A stretch of DNA of 64,000 bases from Papaver somniferum (lineage: Eukaryota; Streptophyta; Magnoliopsida; Ranunculales; Papaveraceae): assembly GCF_003573695.1 (NCBI RefSeq), contig NC_039361.1:102984279-103048278 (forward strand). Direction: 5' to 3'. Positions 35,179 to 47,246 of this stretch are shown here, piece by piece (the first letter of the stretch is position 1; every line of letters starts with the position of its first letter). Both the position numbers and the translations under genes were made by a program. The notes beneath the pieces are model-generated. The model saw nothing but the letters and a program-made list of their open reading frames with translations. It had not been told where the DNA came from and searched no databases.

Positions 35179-36352
35179 TCATTCCTCTAATCGCGAGATT
35201 TTCGCAATATTCATAATTTCTCTTCCATTATTATCTCTTGCGAACACTCTACTCAAAACATTATCATGAAAATCTTCAATTGTCTTATATGAATGTACGA
35301 TAGAGTGATATAATAGATTTTTTGCTTTTGCACCAACTTCTATGAAGAATGCTTCTTTCTTTTTCATCGTATTCACTTTGTGATGTTCTGGCGGTGGTGG
35401 TAATGGTTGAGATTGCGGATGCCCTATCAGAAAGTCGTTTATTTTTCCTTGATCTATCATTCTCAAAATAATTCTCTTTACATTTCTGCAATCGTTTGTG
35501 GTATGTCCATGAAAATGATGATAAGAACAAAATTCATGACTTTTGTGGTTTGGGGGTGGTTCCGTTCCCATGTTCCATGGTGTTGGTATATTCTCCATCA
35601 AAATTATAGCTTCCCATATCTTCTCCACACTTGCATTTAGAGGTGGCATCTTGATTTCTTCCCATATTACCTCGTGACCTCCTTGTCCTCTATTAAAGTT
35701 TGGTCTTTGACCTCCATAAGTTTCTTGTGGTTGATCGAGTCTTTGAATCTTGTTATTTCCTCCACGATTGTAGAATTTTCTTTCTCTTTCATACTCTTCT
35801 TGATCTCGACTTCCCATAGATACCAACTTCTGTTGATTGTTACCTGTCATCTTTTCTTGTTGTTCTTGCGAAGTATTCGCCACTGTGTTTATTAGCTTGG
35901 GTAATAAGCTTGCATTCGCTGTTTGTGAGCTGGTGTTCGCAATTGGATATGATTCCATTTCATTTTGTCTTTCCTCTAAAGCAATGTATTCTTCTTGAAG
36001 TTCTCGCAATTCAGTCATTGTAATCGTATTCTTGACTCTGAAAATTTGGACATATAACAAGTTTGTTGCAAACATAGCATTGATGAATGATAATATGAGA
36101 TATCTATCATCTACACGACCAGCCATTTCGCTACACATAGTTCTCCATCTTTTAGTCAAATGTTTCAAACTTTTTCCAATCCTTTGTTTTAATCCAAAAT
36201 CTTCTATACCAGGTCGTGAAGAATTATTACTTATATATGCTCCCAAGAATGTGGTCTGCAAATGATTGAAGGAGGTTATTGTATTCTTTGGTAAACCTTC
36301 AAACCATTTTAATGCTTCTCCTGTTAAGCTGGATTCGAAATATTTGCACAAT
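35179..36352 (-). pseudogene. Gypsy gag, 5'-truncated
   Basis: A minus-strand frame of about 390 codons enters without an ATG at the join with copia LTR sequence near 36352, so the N-terminus is lost. It opens inside the Retrotrans_gag domain (SLTGEALKWFEGLP, then TSFNHLQTTFLGAY). A Gln/Asn-rich linker follows, then a Cys/His motif (FCSYHHFHGHTTNDC) typical of Tat/Athila-like Gag. The rest is open to a stop at 35179, just before the protease. Gag would form the particle, but this copy is a fragment. Confidence 0.75.
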
Positions 36353-37056
36353 ACTCGTAGGTATTTCTGTGGGATACATATTTATCTATTACCGTAGACT
36401 TTTCTGTGTGATACAAATTTGTTTATTAATGTCTTCGACTTTGGGTCGTAGCAACTCTTAGTTGTGGGTGAGATCAGCTAAGGGAATCATGTGTGTAGTA
36501 TCCTGCTGGGATCAGAGACGTAAGGAGATCAACTGTACATTGGATCAGTGTGAGATTGATTGGGGTTCAACTATAGTCCACACTGAAGTTAGTTTATAGT
36601 AGGATAGTGTCTGTAGCGTCTTAATACAGTGTGTGTTCAATCTGGACTAGGTCCCGGGGTTTTTCTGCATTTGCGGTTTCCTCGTTAACAAAACTTCTGG
36701 TGTCTGTGTTATTTGTTTTCCGCATTATATTTTGTTATATAATTGAAATATCACAGGTTGTGCGTTGAATCGATCAATTGGGAAATACAACCTTTGGTTG
36801 TTGATTGAAATTGATTGATCCTTGAACATTGGTCTTTGGTACCTTTCAAGTGATTTCTCTTGTATTCAATTAGACTCGCAGATTTCTATTTGCTTGAGTA
36901 AGTATTGAATCGGGAAAGTGAGATATAACTCTTTGATATACTTTTAATAAGATTGAGCCAGACTGTCTAGTTGATTCTCTTAATAGTATATTGGAGTTAG
37001 TCCATACAGATTGTTAAGCGAAATATTGGATGTGGTTGTTAGACACCCGCTTTTTC
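36353..37056 (+). mobile_element. Tail of a copia LTR (third plus-strand LTR)
   Basis: From ACTCGTAGGTATTTCTGTGG to CACCCGCTTTTTCT this matches the last 0.7 kb of the LTR at 23020-25050 almost base for base, with the terminal CA changed to CT. The first 1.3 kb of the LTR is missing at the gypsy join. It is probably the 3' LTR of E3. Confidence 0.8.
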
Positions 37057-39280
37057 TGGTATGACTTGCAATATGCGCTTATGGTTTTGTCTAATATAAA
37101 TTAAACCACACTTCTCCTTTAACCCCAAGACTCTCGGATCGAGAAGTTAGGTAATTAATACTCTATGTTTTCAAATATGTTTCATTATACATAAGAAAAG
37201 AAAATCAGTGTCTAAAATGTTGTTCGGACTATATTTACACTAAATAAAGGAATTGCAAAAAAATATATATACACACACTATTGTTTTCGGTGTGCTTTGA
37301 TACATAACTTAAACTATGTTTCCTATTGATACCTATAAGAATACATGTATTTATTGAAAATGAGTAATTTAGCTTCATCCTTTTTTTTTTATAAATTATT
37401 CATACTTTTTTTTATTGATACCTTCATACTTTTTTCTTTTTTATCAATAATAATAGTAAATTTAAAGGATATTTAAGTAATTTAAAATTATTACAGAGAG
37501 GCGGGAGTTACCCTTGGGAAGCACTTAGCTTCATCCCTTATAAAATTATTTTCAATTCATAATTTTTCATGTTTTTAATCTTTTTACGCTTTGTCTTATT
37601 CCTAATACAATTATCTATATGTGTTGAAAAATTCATCTTAGAAATACAGCTCTGTCAGGACACACAAAAATCAAATTCCGCCCTTATAATATGGGCATAC
37701 AGAGTACCATGGAAGAGTATAAAATTTTCACCTAAAAATTGAATGTTGATCATGATTTACAACTAATAAGTACGGGGAGTTTGAAAAGACCTCTATCTCA
37801 AATTTCTAGTTTTTTTTTAATTGCATAAAAGAGGTACATTGACCAGGGCACATTGAGATTCCTCGACTTTAAATCGTTCATTCCGAAGGCTATTTTATAT
37901 AAATATTCTTTTGTTTCTAAAAAGGAGTTACTATTGGCTTTTCCAATTTGACATACTTTTAAAATGATACTTTTAGAAACGAAGGTAATATAAATATCTT
38001 TTTATGTAAATTGTGAATTAAGACTTCCCACAAAATGAATAATGAGTGCTCACAGAATTTATTAGCACGACATACTGCGTTTAAGGATTTAACCCTAGAA
38101 TTTATTCGGCATTATACTCAAGTTGGAAATACGTATTATCCCGGTGCTTTCTAATTTCTCCATGGTTTTTCCATAATGCCCCTTAAACGGATAAGGTGAA
38201 CGGTTGTTTGTAAATGATGACAACACAACAATCCATGCAGACGCCCACGCTGTAGAAAATAGTGTTTAATTAGTACATAACTGATAGCTTCCGGATGTGA
38301 TCAATTTCTTAGCATAAATCGGTGTAATTACAGACTCAGACAAGCAGGATTTTCCTTAACATATTTTTTACGCTTAACCATAACCTCCTTTTCTCCTATA
38401 TAATCATCCCTAGCCAGGAAACTCGTAAAAACATGGAAAAAATATATTCAGCAATAAAATCATCAATTCAGATTACGAAAGAACATCGTCTTCCATCAAA
38501 AAATTTATCAGATCAAATTTTCTTTTTAGATCGGCGTTAATCAATTACTCACGTCTAAAGTTTTTTTGTCTATTACTAATCATTCAAGCAAGAAAAGAAA
38601 AAAAAATCTAAAGCTAGAGTTGAAAACCCAATAGATATAGGATACATATAATCATAAAAAAAAGGACGAATATCAATGTGCGACCTAGGATTTGATTAGG
38701 ATGAGTATAAAATCAATTGTTTAGGAATTCTTTTTCCCTAAAGGAAAATTTAGATCCATTTATCATCCTCATTTTTGTGAGTTACTAGCAAATAAATGGG
38801 TTTACCTTTCTTCTTTAAAGATAATTAGTTTACGTTCTTCTTCTCGATATTGTATCAACTTGAAAATAAGGTTTTGCTTCCTCTCCTCTGCTAGTACTAT
38901 TATTAAATGGTATTTCAGATCTAAAATATGGTATGAACAAAAAACAAAGAAACATTTAAGATAAGGAGAAGAAAGTTTAAGAAAAAAAGATGAAAATCCA
39001 GTGTCAGAGAGAACCTTTTAGTTTTCAGAATATGAAGTGGGGATGAGAGTACTACTATTTATGTTTCTGGAAGTTTGTTATATAAGCCAATCACCAAGTG
39101 GTTCGGTGGTTGGCATGCTCCCTCCCACTGCGGAGGTAGGGGTTCGAACCCTGTAATTGCTGAATTCGACACCAATTTAAGGAGTTTGGATGTAGTCTAG
39201 GGACCACTAGTTTATGACATCAAAAAAAAAACTTTATTAATATGCTAGGCTGCCTGGCCCGACCGAATTTTTTTTCCGTA
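37057..39280. repeat. Left copy of an old direct duplication; no gene
   Basis: Much of this AT-rich stretch (about 37134-38830) recurs, diverged, at about 39280-40410. Shared marks include GAAAGAACATCG (38477 and 40056), AGATCGGCGTTAAT and AATAAATGGGTTTACCTTTC. The spacing varies because of indels. No reading frame is supported. Confidence 0.6.
39092..39232 (+). mobile_element. tRNA-derived SINE-like unit
   Basis: An A-box-like stretch (AGTGGTTCGGTGGTTGGCATGC) and a perfect B box (GGTTCGAACCC) lie about 40 bp apart, as in an RNA polymerase III internal promoter. About 50 bp of unrelated sequence follows, ending in a run of A. The layout is that of a short SINE. No clear target duplication was found. 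Confidence 0.55.
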
Positions 39281-39326
39281 CTCGAGAAGTTATATAAAAT
39301 AACACTCAATGTTTAAAAATATGGAC

Positions 39327-39380
<54 letters not shown>

Positions 39381-40694
39381 CAATGTGTAAATTATTATTC
39401 ATTATATTTGCACAATAAAAAGGCATCGCAGAGAAAATAAATCTTAATATCTTTAATGTTTTTTGCTCCAATATATGTTTCAAATTTTTTGATTGATATT
39501 TCTAAGAATACATATATTTATTAAAAATAAGTATCGTCGAAGAATATGAAATTTTCACATAATATTTAAGTTGAAAATACGTGTTATCCTGGTGTTTTCT
39601 AATTTCTCCATACTAAAAGGTACGATTTTCTAATAATGCTCCTTATAACGTGAAAGATTGTTTGTTAATCAGGGGCGCTCCCAGTCCATAAGCCATTTTT
39701 TTTTAATTTTGTAACTAAATATTTTGTTTATCCAAGGGTATTAGCCGGGCCTTAAGCACAAATTTATCCTTCCTGGTCCGTCCCTGTAGTGTTGTGAGTG
39801 ATGTCAATACGATAATCTCCGCGGATGCCCTCGTCACAGAAAGTAGTGTTTAGTTAGTAGATAACTGATGACTCAGTAATTCTCATCAACTTCTTTGATA
39901 AAATTAGTGTAATTACATACTAAACAAGCACAGTTTTCCTTCACATCTTCTTCATGCTTAACCCTAAGCTCATTTTCTATGATATCAATTATCCCTGACC
40001 ACAAAACTAGTATAAACATGTCAAAAATATTCAGCAGTAAATCACTTTGGATAACGAAAGAACATCGTTTTCCATCAATTTTTTTATCAGATCACATTTT
40101 TTTTTGTAGATCGGCGTTAATGAGTTAGTCATGGCTAAAGCTTTTTTGGCTATTACTAATTTTTCGAGAAAGAAAAAAAAAATCTAAAGCTATGATTGAA
40201 TACCCTAACAGATATAGGATACATATAATCATAAAAAAGGACGAACATCTATCTGCGACCCAGGGTCTGATTAAGATGAATATAAAATCAATTTTTTAGG
40301 AAATTTATTTTCACTAAATGAGAATTTGGATCCATTAGTCGTCCTCATTTTTTTGAATTACTAGTAAATAAATGGGTTTACCTTTCTTCTTTAAAGATAA
40401 TCAGTTTATCTACTTCTTCTCGATATCGTATCTTCTTCTCGATATACTTCTTATCCCTAGAATGAACTAAAAGTACAATATCGACATTTATATTTGCCCC
40501 GCTAAAGGGAGAATTACTAGTAATCCACGCATTTTGAACAAGATTTCAGAAGCAAATAGGATCAAGGGCACCCACTTTTTTATATATATACCTCTGTCAC
40601 TGATAATCAGTCAAATCTACAATTAACCTCGTTCTAAGGAAATAAGCTTTTGCCTTTAATTTGGAATTTTGCCTTTAATTTGGAATCTTATATG
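39281..40694. repeat. Right copy of the old direct duplication; no gene
   Basis: This is the second, diverged copy of the block at 37134-38830. It contains a TA microsatellite near its left end, and no supportable gene. Confidence 0.55.
39329..39379. repeat. (TA)n microsatellite
   Basis: An uninterrupted TA dinucleotide run of about 50 bp. It is self-complementary and can form a cruciform. Confidence 0.9.
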
Positions 40695-40702
40695 GTTGGA
40701 GT
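40695..40702. repeat. 8-bp target duplication GTTGGAGT (left)
   Basis: GTTGGAGT borders the TAGAGCTGTCAA end of the hAT element and recurs at 43805-43812. An 8-bp duplication is diagnostic of hAT insertion. Confidence 0.9.
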
Positions 40703-43700
40703 TAGAGCTGTCAACGGGTCCGGGTCCTCCCGGGTAATACATGGCCCAGAACCGGACCCGACATATCAGCGTCGGTTCCGGGTCCTAACGGTTCCGGGGC
40801 CGGTTCCATAATATGTTGGCCCAGAACCGGACCCGGTAAAGGTCATGGGTAATTACCGGGTCCGGGTACCCATCGGGTAAACAACAAACTTATATGGCTC
40901 CTGACTACTGAAAAATTAACATACATACAGAATAGAGTAAACTTGAGCCTAGAATCCTTAGTTTAGGAAAATCAAAGTTACTTTCCTAGCTATAAGTAAG
41001 AATCTGCCATTATATATGATAAATACAAAAGTTGGCAGACATTTTTTTAGCCGATAACTACAAGTAACGCCAGCCCTAATGGCTAATATAATCTGTCGTA
41101 TTGTAACCACAAACGTTGACAGACATATCATTCTATAAAGTGTAGAAGCCCCAAAAGATAAATGCGTTTCCTTCACAAGTACATATACAAAAAAGAAGGA
41201 TGTAGTTCGCACTTCGCATGTTCTTTGGCTATGCCTATATATACCAAAAAGAAGTTCCAAGTTCCAACCAGTTCACTAAAGATTTCACCATCATATTCCC
41301 AATTGTTCCTGCAAGAGAAACAAAAACAGTTAATCATATTCCCAATTTTTCCCAATTCAGAAACCACCTCAAAGTTATTATCACTAAATCACATTCTCTA
41401 CCAAGTTTAAGGAAATACATTACGTAAAGACAAGCGTATTACAGAAGAATCCAAACAGCACTATATCTGTTATCCAATGTGCAATGAAAACTACTTATGG
41501 AATTAAGCTGCAATTTGGGAGCACAACATTCTGGCAAAACTCAACAAGTCCAACAGATTTTTGCGGAGATTGTGGTAAGACATGAGATGAACTTAGTAAA
41601 TTCTGGTGAACAAGAACAGGTACAACAAAAAGAAATTGCCATCTCTGTGGAATTGAGTTTGATTAATGTATCCTAAAATTATTACCTGGAATGCAAGAGG
41701 GATGAATGCAGTTGATAAGATGGATGATATCAAAAATCTAATCAAGAAGCATAGACCAGCAACAGTGGTTATACAAGACACAAAAATGATGAAAGTGACA
41801 AATTGGCTCATTGCCATATCTGGGGTAATGAAACAAACAAATGGAGCTATATACCTTCTGAAGGTCTAGCAAGAGGAATGATTACAATATGAAATGATGA
41901 ATTAATGGAGCGTGTATAAGAAGAAATGTCTGCAAATACTCTTAGCCAAAAATTTGTGAACAAAACGATTGGTTTTGAGTGGACATTAACAAATGTTTAT
42001 TATATGGATTTAAAGTTTAAACGCAACCGAAATGAACCAACTATAGGCAGTAGCCAAAAATCTATCAAAAGTAATGCAATCAAATTTGTGCATTCCAAGG
42101 TTAGCTGGTTATTTTACCTTAAATTGCCTCGATATTCAACTGCTCACAGTGTCTCAACAGAAACACCTGGCCTGTGCTATCTATGAAAGATGACAATATC
42201 ATTATAGACTTGTAAATGCAGTAAGAAGACTTACAATTCAAAGATCAGAAACTAAGTTCCATTAAGGTAAATATTCAAACATAAGCAAATGATTAAACTT
42301 GAACGACCCTCTGTATAATGTCGTGGTGTTACGTAACAGAAGTGTGCCAAATAATTGGACGCATGAGAAAAAGCAAAAGTGTGCCAAATCTAGATGCAAG
42401 CCTAAACAACCCATTTACCTTTGCAAACTTCATAAACTAGGCCCAAATGAAATTGTTGTCACTTATCAATTTTTTTCTCAGAAGATGTTTGAGAAATTTT
42501 ACAGGAAATCGACAAACTGTGAACTACAAGCGATGGTGCATACCTTGTCCCAACATAGGCAATTGTTTTGCAGAAGTCACTGTGGTAATGTTTTGAGGGA
42601 ATGGAATTTCATCGACGAGCACCGTCTTAGTAGTAGACTCAACGTTGTTAGTGTCACCCACTGAATATTCCCGAAATTCAAAAACAAAAAGAAAAATTAA
42701 CCAAAGTTACCAAACAGAGTAATTAAAATCATTTGAAGCATAAGTTCAAGAATCATTGTACAAACAAAATACAAATGAAAAATTTAACTAAGTGATTTGC
42801 TGATGAAACTTACTAGTTCTTAGAGTGGTATGACTAGCTAGGGAACGGTTGCTTAACAGTAGAAGAAGCTCTAGCTAGAAGAAATGAATGTGGATGGTAA
42901 ACAAGAAGAGAAGTGACTAAAAATACTTGCTTGTTATAAGTTTTGAGTGTATGCTGGTGTTTTTTGGTGGCAAATTATCGATGTTGTTTGTGTATGTCGC
43001 CATCAAATTAGAATTTAGGAGACGTAATACAAATCTAACAGAAACAACTTGGGATCCTCGTAAAAAAAGAAAATGCATGGATTTTCCAATATCAAGACCA
43101 TATTTCATCATCAAACTATTGGATTAGACAGAAATAGACTTGGAACAAAATTTGGGAAAACCCCAAATTCTATAAGAATCCTAAATTCAGATTGAATACA
43201 AAATACTGAAACTCGTCATCACCCGTAGTATTAACTAACAATATCACTCCTTAATACAAAACAGAATTAGATGACATGCTTAGAAATTATTAGGTCAGAG
43301 AGAAAATAATGAATTACCTTTACAAATCTGAGGTAGGGTTCTACACTTCTTCTACTATAGTAACGGGAAGCAGCAGCAATAGGCTAGTAATTGCTAGCAG
43401 GACATGCCTTGGACTAATGTTAAGTGAAATTTTTTGAGAAAAGAAGTAAAATTAGTTGAACACTTGCAGATTTTGTACTCAGTAGAAAGAGTTGCGGGTT
43501 GCGGCCGTAGGAAGAAGAGTAGAAGGCCGGAACTAGATTTGCTTTCTACAAAAATGTAAAGTGTTTATATATGAACTAATTTTCCATATAAATTTACTAA
43601 ATTACCCCTTTACATAAATACCCGGTTACCCGCGGGTACCCGTCGGGTAGGACCCGTTTGGAACCGTTTATTAACGGGTCTAATCGGATAATTACCCGTC

Positions 43701-43804
43701 GGGTCCTAATTGGTTAGTGGGTCCAATTTTAAGACCCGGAGCCGGACCCTATTCTCCCGGAACCGGATCCGGATCCGGATAATGGGTTTCCATTGACAGC
43801 CCTA
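40703..43804. mobile_element. Non-autonomous hAT transposon (3.1 kb)
   Basis: The ends are imperfect inverted repeats: TAGAGCTGTCAACGG at the left and, inverted, TAGGGCTGTCAATGG at the right. Perfect 8-bp target duplications flank them. Both subterminal regions (40720-40880 and 43620-43790) are packed with CCGGGTCCGGGT/ACCCGG words in both orientations, as is usual for hAT transposase binding regions. No hAT transposase frame is present. The interior is made of unrelated sequence, including a LINE fragment, so the element could only move with a transposase supplied from elsewhere. Confidence 0.85.
41660..42010 (+). pseudogene. LINE endonuclease fragment inside the hAT element
   Basis: The frame from 41666 begins with KIITWNARGMNAVDKM and RPATVVIQDTKM, the start of a LINE ORF2 apurinic endonuclease. 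The glutamate of the usual QETK active site reads aspartate. Similarity continues through frameshifts to about 42000 (FEWTLTNVYY). Only the endonuclease start is present. It is either a captured internal part of the transposon or a later truncated insertion. Confidence 0.65.
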
Positions 43805-43812
43805 GTTGGAGT

Positions 43813-46033
43813 CGATAATATGTTAATAATTCTGTTTGCGGAAACAATCGTTCTACACAAATGCCGAAAAATAATACAAAAACAATCCCTTACATGGAGT
43901 AGGGCCATCTTTCTTGGGATTAGCAAGAATCGTTTTTGGGCTCAAGTGTGTGAGGAATTATGAGGGGATATTTTTTCGTTTTGTTTTTTTAGGGAGTGAT
44001 GCTACGTTGACCGGAAAAAATCCCGCGAGTCTCACAATTTCAGGGACCCACTCGGAAGTTTTGTATGGGTTGTCCACCCGTGGGTCCCACATGACTATGA
44101 GTGGTGAGATTTCTTCCTGGATTTTCCACGTGGTGAACTTCGAATTATTGGTTTATTAATCAGTAGATTCAGTACATTAAGCAGGTTTGGCGGTGGAAGT
44201 GAGGTCATCCTATCAAAATATTTAATTCATTTCAGAGATTATTCAGATTCAATAGTGGACCACCACCCGTCGACAAATCTATAAAATCCAAAAGGTAGCC
44301 GCAAAATCCTGGGCATAGAAAGAACATGGTGCCAAATGATTGCTAAACAATCAACATCTCCCTATCAACAATCTTTTCACAAATTTTTAATATCGTGGTC
44401 CCCTGCCCTGCCTCATGATCATTCTACAGTTTGTGCTGCTGAATTTACTCACGACAAATTTGACGAATCAGTCTAATTAATCATGAACTACTAATACCAG
44501 TATATTATTGAAATCTTTCTATGGAAGTCAAAATAATTAGGGTAATATACAAAGAAAACTTTACCCTATTTTTTAAAACATCTAACCATTTTCAGACGTT
44601 ATACAAGACTTTGTATATATGAAACTTATAAAAACCAGAGAACTTTGTATCCCGACTAGTTTGAGGCTTATCCTTTCTACTAAATGTGAAAATCCTATTG
44701 CCTAGGATTGGGGAGATGTTAATTATCAAGGAATCATTGAGTACTTTAGAAAGTTCCAAACATATTAGGATTTTCATTACGTAATAAGCAGTGTTTTAAG
44801 ACCATAACCCAACCAGCCGTTCCAATAGCTGACCTAGTAGAATAAGGGTTGGGTGACAGTCATTATATACCCATAAACTTTACATAAAACCATGATAAAC
44901 AGTTGGAAGAGGAGAACCATATAGTTAGACTAGTGAACCAACGCACCCAACTTGGTTTGTAGCTGGTTCACCCAGTTATTTATTTTTTTAAATTTCCCAA
45001 AAAAAATAAATAACTTATTGAAGCAATTCAAATTTAGGTGGATTACTTCTTATTCGATAACACAAATACAGTAAAGCGCCCACTAAATAAATACTGTGCT
45101 TCATGATTTATATCACTTATTGTATTAGCACTAAAGCTTCCATTGTGTCTATGCTATTTTTTTTGATACATTCAACTGGGATGTGTCTATGATGTTATCT
45201 ACCATTATTTATTCGGTATTTCCTAAAATTGAAATATTGATTTTATTCACTTATTACAATCGTAAAAGATTTAGATCGGATGTCTTAATGAAAATTAGGG
45301 TTTTAAGGTGGCAATTGCGAAGAAGCATTAATTTCAAGATGAAAAATAATAGGAGTTTAAAGAAAGATCAGAAATTGATCGCAGAGAGGTGAGAAAACTC
45401 AAAGATATTCATAAATTTCGTTTTTAATCGAAAACATAAAAAGGACTAGTAAATTAATCGGATAGATAAACGGATGGTTGGATAAGTTAGGTTTTAATAT
45501 AAATAAATATATGACATATGGATCTCGGTTGAACCAGTTAACTGTTTCTAGATTTTTTAGTGGGAATGGAAAAGACTAGTTTCGGGGGAATTGGATTCTT
45601 TAGGAATCTGATTCTGGATTTTTTTCCGTCCGTTCAGTTCGGGGTAATTGGGATGATTTCCTCATAATCCAATTACTGGGATTCCAATTACCCGAAGCGA
45701 ACATGCTGTCAAGTTAAATTAGAAGATATAATAAATGAAGTTCCAAACACTACAATTGGAAATTTGTAGAAGTTAGAGCTCTCTAGTAAGAACACAAATG
45801 TCTCAATGAAGAATTTAAAACAAGAAACTATGAAAACAGTTAAAATCTTGTTTAAATCAAAAACTCAAAACCAAGAACAATCAACTTAGTATATAAAATC
45901 ACAGTTCACATTATACAATTGATTGACGATTATATGTAGAAATTTTAAAAATAGATAGAAACCTATTTCTTGTATGTTTTAGTGGAAAAAGTCTTTTACA
46001 TATTCAAGAATTAAAATACAATTATTTTAAAAA
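43813..46033. other. Gene-free stretch
   Basis: No supportable gene or repeat boundary was seen. The short open frames have no recognisable content. Confidence 0.45.
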
Positions 46034-46054
46034 TAGATAGAAACCTATTTCTTG
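45945..46054. repeat. Short direct repeat upstream of the F-box-associated fragment
   Basis: AAAAATAGATAGAAACCTATTTCTTG occurs twice, about 80 bp apart (near 45947 and 46029). The second copy runs straight into the open frame at 46052. The repeat may mark the rearrangement that removed the gene's 5' part. Confidence 0.6.
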
Positions 46055-46678
46055 GGTGAATGGAACATCTATGATGTTTTACGTCCTCAATATTTTACTT
46101 GGGATCTCCCCTCTTTTGGCCATTTTGTTACGGATAATGGTTTTTTTTACTGGATGCGAAAGGATCATGGCAATATTTTAGCTTTCAGTATTAACAGAAA
46201 CAATCATGAAACCAGTGGTAATCAATGTAGGTTGATTAATTTGCCTGCCATGGATGTTGTGCGTGAGTATATGATCCATTATCTTGGGGAATCTGAAGGA
46301 TTGATCTGTTACGCAAGAATCGAGGATACGGAGAGGAGTTTAAGTGTATGGGTGCTTGAGGAAGACTGGTATTTGGTGCACAAGGATATCAAGTTTTTTG
46401 ACACGTTAACAGAAATGGTGTCTTGGTTGAATGGAAGAGCAATAGCGGTTGATGAATTGGAAGAGAGCATTTTACAAATTCAGGTTATAGGTCTCAGTCC
46501 AGTTGACAAAAATGTGGTTGTACTCGCCTACAGGAAGTACATTTGGGCTTACAACACCAAAACCAAGGGATATGAACAGCTACATTATCGTTCTTCCATG
46601 GGCAGCTATGTTTATATTTTTCATATGTGTGCATTTGCGTTAAAGCCAAGGCCGACAATACTTCCACCAGTTTCTTGA
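46055..46678 (+). pseudogene. F-box-associated domain protein, 5'-truncated
   Basis: An open frame of 208 codons has no ATG at its start and enters just after a repeat. It reads like the C-terminal associated domain of plant F-box proteins: SFGHFVTDNGFFYWMRKD, then a CRLINLP block, an ESEGLICYARI block, SVWVLEEDWYLVHK, and a VVLAYRKYIWAYNTKTKGYE end. In complete proteins this domain picks the substrate for an SCF ubiquitin ligase, after an N-terminal F-box that binds Skp1. The F-box is missing here, so this copy is probably not functional. No F-box was seen in any frame for 1 kb upstream. Confidence 0.7.
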
Positions 46679-46789
46679 AGAAACCCTTTGATCTTGGATG
46701 TTCAAATATGAAATCGAGGGGGCCACTTACTGAGTTCATAATATTTTCCAGAGATAGCATAACATCCATCAGAACCTATTAATGTTGTG

Positions 46790-47246
46790 GGAGTATGAAG
46801 CCATACAGTATGTTGTGGTTGCCGCTTGGCAATTTGAATTAGGTTTTAGCATCTGCTAGCGCTGGAGTTTCTTCTTCTCATTTGAAAATTTTCACACGCA
46901 GGTAAATCTCATACTCAACTTTCCAGTCCAATTCTGATTAACTCGGATGTTTCAGCTGAACGGAACCTATATTTTTCAGTCCAATTAGAGCAGAATTCTA
47001 TGGTGAATTATCAAAGTACTGATAAACGTAACAGCTGAAACAGATATACTGGGCTAAAGAAATTCATTCAAGCAAGTAGTAATTTTTTTACTTTCTGATT
47101 AATGATGGAACACGCAAATGTTGAATTTATTACTTAATTTTAATTAGTACTAATTGATGAAAGTTCACCTAAAAATCATTAATTAGCCAAATAAACCTCT
47201 AATTACTTATAAATTAAGATCGACTTCCACTGCTGTTTCTTCCTTC
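46790..47246. other. Spacer between the F-box fragment and the GMC gene
   Basis: The two genes converge here. No frame or RNA gene was seen. It should contain the 3' ends of both transcripts. Confidence 0.4.

Larger units (their letters stand above)
29570..36352 (-). mobile_element. Ty3/gypsy Tat-like fragment (Retand-type)
   Basis: Gag and protease lie on the minus strand at the right side (36352 to about 34640). Integrase, reverse transcriptase and RNase H are missing. Next on the minus strand come a region with a tandem repeat (33405-33719) and then a spliced frame on the opposite strand (30344-33026). Tat-lineage elements such as Retand and Grande are known to carry an antisense frame downstream of pol, so the layout fits. 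Both ends are broken joins to copia sequence. No gypsy LTR ends were recognised; 29570-30343 may be part of one. A C-run sits near 30190. Confidence 0.65.

Noticed and set aside
35000..36461. Plus-strand frames over the gypsy gag and protease
   Set aside because: They are antisense shadows of the minus-strand gag and protease. Only the minus strand shows recognisable motifs.
41162..41427. Overlapping frames on both strands inside the hAT element
   Set aside because: No domain is recognisable and no transposase motif appears in any of them.
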